Positions 59,475 through 64,000 of a stretch of DNA of 64,000 nucleotides are shown here, piece by piece. Both the position numbers and the translations under genes were made by a program. Position 1 is the first letter of the stretch. The number at the start of each line of letters is the position of its first letter. The notes under the pieces were generated by a model. The model saw nothing but the letters and a program-made list of their open reading frames with translations, made no database searches and was not told the origin of the DNA. Origin of the DNA: Ceratobasidium sp. AG-K (Eukaryota; Basidiomycota; Agaricomycetes; Cantharellales; Ceratobasidiaceae); contig JAWNGF010000007.1 in NCBI GenBank assembly GCA_037039685.1, positions 2,046,001-2,110,000 on the forward strand, written 5' to 3'.

Positions 59475-59741
59475 TTTTGAATGGGCCGAGGGTCCCGCGC
59501 CCAAGCTTCCCTGATGGGCACAAGAACAGGCCGCATGGGCATGGATAATTAACTTTTCCGAATTATATTTCTATCTCTTTATGTCCATTGAGCGACTCTT
59601 TGTTGGTCGGCTCAAGATTAATCCTAGGAGCGCTTTCGGATGTAACTGTCGGTCTATATGTTTTCATCAAATGCTTATAGAATTCTAATCATTGTGAATT
59701 GCATCTGAAGCCTTCTATTCAGCACAAAATGTATTGGATTA
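59475..59741 (+). repeat. Direct duplication, copy 2
   Basis: Second copy of 59007-59242, slightly longer because it keeps bases missing in copy 1. Confidence 0.75.
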
Positions 59742-59819
59742 CTCGTCATTCTAAGACACCGAGTATGAGAACAAGCAAAGCCCATGGAAATATGCTAATC
59801 GAGCGCAAAATTATTCAAT

Positions 59820-60471
59820 TCAAAGGCAGAAAGTGATTGCCAAGTTGACCTATAAAGTGATTAGCCAATGTTGAGAGCATCATGCGCATATACTCACATC
59901 ATTGGCCTGGCACTGACGCTGCGCTTGATAATCGTCGGTCTTGCAAAACGCGCCACCGGGGCAACACCCAGCCGACTTGCCTACATTATATCTCATCAGT
60001 TCAACTCTTATCAAAGACGTCTGTACTGGACTAACAGTTGTTTCCAACTCCGTCGCAGCCGTTGTAGTAGCCGAACCCAGTGGTGACCGAGAACCTGTGA
60101 GGAGGAATAAGAGAAACATCTGTGCTGGACCCACAGCCTGCGCAGGTGGGGTTCTTGAGCGTTGTTTCGAGCATCGAGCAGTTCTCGCCATTGAATCCGC
60201 ATGCGCCTGTTTGCAAGTACGCAATGGCAGCGACAAGGGGGCCGTTGCTAACATAGTCTCCACCGGTCGAGAGAACGCGGCCACCTTGGATGAGGGTAGG
60301 CTAGGATAGTAGCGCGTATTAGAGGTAAACTAATGGTTAGACCGAGGCTGAACCTACTGTTCCGTATCCGCAGCGGTTGTCGAAATGCACAACATGGCGC
60401 TCGGCTTGCGCACCGATGGAGGCGAAAGCGATAACGGCAAGGGTAGAGAGGGTAGACTTGAATCCAATCAT
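59820..60471 (-). CDS. Small secreted cysteine-rich glycopeptide-like protein
   Basis: Four minus-strand exons: 60471-60358, 60300-60036, 59980-59898, 59849-59820; 163 aa. It has a signal peptide (FKSTLSTLAVIAFASIGAQA), then AERHVVHFDNRCGYGT, TLIQGGRVLSTGGDYVS, YLQTGACGFNGENC, DVSLIPPHRFSVTTGFGYYN, GCDGVGNNC, and a C-terminal CQANDVNLAITFCL. This is the fold-like pattern of the small basidiomycete glycopeptide family, often upregulated during development or host contact; it resembles a minimal thaumatin-like scaffold. Function unknown. The third intron is needed to restore the conserved ending, because without it the frame stops at SICA. Confidence 0.82.
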
Positions 60472-61121
60472 GTTAGGGATGATTTAAAAAGTGGCTGGGA
60501 GGTGATGACGTGAGTTGGAACAAATGCTGAAGACTGATGCTGAATGGATGGCAAGAGAGCCAAGACTTTATACGCCCAGTCGACAGAGTGAACTCCCACA
60601 GTACTTTTTCGACGCTCCCTCACAATGAATCTAATCCGACGGTGAGATATTTCCATGAGCGATATCGCGAAACCACGTCTCGGTTATCAGGGACACATAG
60701 GATCGAAGGCTGCCAGGCGACTCATCAAAGCTCATCTAATGGTCATGTTGGTGGTATTTCTGGATATTCGGCCTGCTCGGGGTTGAAGCGTTGGTGGTTG
60801 AGCCAAGCGATTGCGAGCACGGCGGTCGGCCCGCATAGCTGTAGCTTTACACAGAGCCGAGATCTCGAAGTGGCTTGCGTATCTTCCTGGGTCAAGAACG
60901 ACGGGATCTCTGAACGGAGGTGAGTGGGGCTTTCGGTGACACCAGACAAAACACTGACCCCAAGCGCCAAGCGCTTCAAACCGCGATGCATCAATCCTAA
61001 TCATACTCGCATATGGCTTCAGCTATACTGTACACCCAACAGCTTTCAATGAGACAGCGTTCCAACTTATGGGCTTTCAACAGTTAATTCAATCTCACTT
61101 CAATAATACGACCCCTACATG
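60472..61121. other. Intergenic, nothing recognised
   Basis: Holds the promoter of the glycopeptide gene and the 3' flank of HAL2; open frames on both strands lack domains. Confidence 0.5.
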
Positions 61122-62417
61122 CTACTTTGCGCCCCCTTCCTCCTTGACCTTCTTGATTGCTTGGATCACCTTTGCATGCACACCTTTCCCAGCAGCCACG
61201 ATTCCATTATTTTCTCCCAGGGTCCTTCCAAGTCCAAAGCTGAGAGCCTTTCCCAGAGAGTCCGTAATTACTCCGCCAGCCTCTTCAATCAGAAGCGAGC
61301 CTGGGGCGTGATCCTGGTGACGGACAGTAGGGGTAAATCCTGACTTGCTTCTGACAAAAAGTAACGACATACCCATATTTTTTCGACGTATCCTGTTCCA
61401 ACCGGCATCCTCAAGTATACCCCACCGGACCTCGCTAGTTCACAGTATTTGGCTTGACTATCCATCCGTACTGGTGGGTCAGTAATACCAAGAGCGGCAG
61501 AGACTTGAGCGGAGAAGCCGTGTGAGCTGTGCGCTGCTTCGACAGATTCGAGAAGATGCGGTTGCGCAGAAGGAGGGATGGTGATTTTGGATACTTGTGA
61601 GAAGGGGGAGGAGAGAGGACGCTATTGACGAATCGGTGTGGTTAGAGGTGCACATAAATTAGATGGTTGGCATACCTGTTCCGCTCCTTGTCCCCTGACA
61701 GCAACAAACAAACATCCCTTATCGCCGTCTTTGCCAGCCCCCGCAATGGGGAGGTTTGGACACCCCATGACTCCAACTTGAACAACACTATCGACGATGA
61801 ATGCGAGGCAAACCGCGTATTGTTCGCCCCTCAGAAAACCTTTCGTGCCGTCAATCGGATCGAGTGTCCACATGCCTGTAATGAAATCGTATTAAAAACG
61901 CGAGTGCCATAATTTGGAGCAAACTCACGTCCCTTTTCCCCACCAGTCGACGTTCCTCGATCGATGGCATCGAGAAGCTCGGCTTCTGTACGGGCTGCGC
62001 CTAATCCCCAAGTGCCAATATCCTGGCCACTGGTCAGTTCCTCAGTAGTGGGAGGAGGGTTGAGAGCGCCATTGGCGAGTTGAATGACGCGTTCGCGAAG
62101 AGTGCGAGCCTTATCTGTGTCTTGTCGCAGGTCGCTCGTATCTTCTTCACCGATGATGGGGTCGTCCGGAAATGCTTTGGAGAGAATCGTGTTTATCACG
62201 GCTTGAGCCCCGAGGTCTCCCACTAAACCGAAAAAAAATGAGGTTCCGCAGTATGGTGGCAATAAAGTAATGTACCAGTGACGGGCGACTTGTCTCCTTT
62301 GGTGAGCGTCTCCGTGTTGACGAGTTTTTTAAATACAGAAGCCGTGAGTCCGCACGCCCTGGAAACTGCAGCGATGGCGACTTGTTTCTCCAGTGCGTAT
62401 GTGATCGCTGCGGCCAT
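61122..62417 (-). CDS. MET22: 3'(2'),5'-bisphosphate nucleotidase (HAL2/MET22)
   Basis: Minus-strand gene with start at 62417 (MAAAITYALEKQVAIAAVS) and stop at 61122-61124. Metal-site motifs of the inositol-monophosphatase superfamily are all present: VTVGDLGAQAVIN with the first Asp region, IIGEEDTSDLR, MWTLDPIDGTKGFLRG (the DPIDGT signature), and KIWDHAPGSLLIEEAGG near the C-terminus. The enzyme removes the 3' phosphate of PAP made in sulfate assimilation and is inhibited by Li and Na, so it sets salt tolerance. Visible introns: before GDLGAQ (about 62223-62275), before MWTLD (about 61875-61928), and before RPLSSPF (about 61623-61674). No defects seen. Confidence 0.92.
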
Positions 62418-64000
62418 GGTGGTGGTATCAGTGAAAGATCTTGCCAAGTTCGAGTGATCACGGCCGATCAAACCATCCCTGGTGGCTGTTCATTTGATCT
62501 CCAAAGCTCTCCAGAGGCTTCAGCGAATCTCAATTTGGTAATATGCTTGTACGAGAGACCGTACGATAATGAAGATGTGAGCGCACATGTCTCGGCCACG
62601 TATACACGCCGTATGTGGGACACTTACCTAGCGCTGAAATCACGTTCCTCAGTCGTGACCTTGTTTGCCTACGAGAACAGTGCTGAGCGAGCGAAATGAA
62701 TGGTGCGCGGGCCATCAGTTTCTACCAAATCTCAACCGCCGCTGCCCAGAGAGCTCTCGGGATATCTCTGCAACATACAAAGACACACCCATCAATCGAC
62801 TGTGCTTCATCGATCGACAACCTAACAACACAATTCAATACATCCAACCAGTCTTGCGAGATGCTCAACTCGGTTCATATCGTAATGGTGCTGATGTCTA
62901 CGTTCTCGTACGTCGAAGAAAAGAACAGGGGTGTAGTTCTTTTTCTCCTCCAAGTGACTCTTTCATACGTGGGTCTCCCTCTTTTGAGCTATATGATAAA
63001 TGCTGACATGCCAATGGTAGAACCCCAATCTTGGGCGGTTCCCAATGACCCGCAAGACTTATGAAGCCGTCTGCGAGTTCTACGAACCTCTGTCTAAAGT
63101 TGCAGCACGCCGCAAAGTTATGGCCGATAGTAATAATAACCCTACCGTCACTGTAAGTTGCAGCGCCACGTTTGACAAGATGTCCCTATTCATGCATTTC
63201 AAATATATAGGGTGCATTTTGGCACTGGTATGGCCCGCAGGAGGACCCGCTCAAATCTCGACTACCCAACTCCAAGGCGCCTACTGGGACCGCCGTAGGG
63301 CTCGAGGGATTGGCGACCCGACTAGTCCTAGTCCAGCTCTAATGTTCACTCCTCGGTGCTTGCAGCTCTTCCCTAAGATTGAAAATAGATCGACTTTTCG
63401 TGAACGAATAAGATAGGGGATGGGGCGAGCTAGGATTGGCCTCGGACGTTGATGTATGCGAGGCTACCCGATGGTTATTCCCTCGCCCGGTGTCTCAACT
63501 CGCCTTGCATGTGGTGACTACATCCAGCAATTGCTCCGAAATAGAATGATCTTCGGCACTTTCCCCTTGGACCCCTATGCGAGTAATCATCGTAGTACTT
63601 CATCTACCCTAAATGAACCGTTTGGTGACTGGGCTACCAAGTGGGAGCACGCTCAACATTCCCGCTGGAGGTCTTCGCTCCTCGTGGTCAAGAATGAGAC
63701 AAGCCGGTTTGATAACGAAGTGCAGGATCCTCGCGCTAACTCAAAGGGGAAACCAAACGCAGTAAAGGCCGTTTGCTCAAGGCAGTGCTGTTTTTACATG
63801 CTGAACCCAATCTTTTCGTCGGCCTTGACGTACTTGATGGACGGGAGAGCGAAGGGGTCAGTCTGAACGCAAAAAAAAGATCCGACCAATACCTATTTTC
63901 TGCATGGCCTGTGTTCTTATATTCGATTCGCTTAAATCACTCACTATCCTCATTACCCTTGAGTTCTTCCATAACTGAATAAATGAGATTTGAAAATCAT
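62418..64000. other. Right end, no gene recognised
   Basis: Short open frames on the plus strand (62696-63064, 63045-63416, 63456-63866) have no domain I recognise. The stretch at 63054 (MTRKTYEAVCEFYEPLSK) is followed by a GTAAGT donor at 63153 and may be an exon of an unknown gene. Confidence 0.35.

Noticed and set aside
1..64000. CRISPR array, prokaryotic operon or phage-type system
   Set aside because: No regularly spaced repeats were seen; the intron-rich genes and an intron-containing tRNA show nuclear fungal DNA.

Overview
The window is nuclear DNA of a filamentous basidiomycete. Genes are dense and interrupted by many introns of about 45-60 nt with GT...AG ends (a few GC...AG). The gene set (NST1, Rho2, MCM10, NEO1-type flippase, VPS36, HAL2, family X DNA polymerase) is fungal housekeeping. 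The accessory families (HGD-type TKL kinases in tandem, F-box proteins, M35 deuterolysins, GH79 glucuronidase, Ifi-6-16-like proteins, small glycopeptide-like secreted proteins) are typical of Agaricomycetes. I infer something close to Rhizoctonia/Thanatephorus; this is from family content and intron style, not from a search.

Layout. 1-6 kb: 3' end of an Ifi-6-16-like gene, NST1 (minus), Rho2-type GTPase (plus). 6.1-7.6 kb: a perfect 700-bp inverted repeat with a 57-nt spacer, flanked by TA, read as a foldback/MITE-like element inserted between the Rho gene and a GH79 gene. 7.7-10.3 kb: GH79 gene. 10.3-13.7 kb: gene-poor block with old diverged repeats and a possible retroelement relic. 13.7-14.2 kb: a frameshifted second Ifi-6-16-like gene. 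14.9-21.3 kb: MCM10 (minus), an M35 deuterolysin that has lost its zinc site (plus), a two-LIM protein (plus). 21.4-27.3 kb: three tandem paralogous TKL kinases (minus), the first a pseudogene. 27.3-30.0 kb: no gene recognised. 30-41.6 kb: two-finger GATA factor (plus), NEO1/ATP9-type P4 ATPase (minus), an intron-containing tRNA-Pro(AGG) (minus), a mitochondrial PPR-like protein (plus). 42-45.8 kb: BRCT-containing family X DNA polymerase (minus). 47-54.9 kb: SAM methyltransferase-like gene, tyrosinase, beta-carbonic anhydrase and VPS36 (all plus). 56.8-59.8 kb: an F-box gene with an in-frame stop, a truncated F-box copy, and a direct duplication around an AT-rich island. 59.8-62.4 kb: a small cysteine-rich secreted protein and the HAL2/MET22 phosphatase (both minus).

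No operon logic applies. The housekeeping genes look intact, while decay is concentrated in the access­ory families: one kinase, one F-box gene and one Ifi-6-16 gene are broken, and the deuterolysin is intact in frame but catalytically dead. Exon models were built by hand from splice consensus, reading-frame continuity and family motifs; for NST1, Rho2, GH79, M35, LIM, kinase 2, GATA, PPR, VPS36, carbonic anhydrase and the glycopeptide the exon lengths sum to a whole number of codons.
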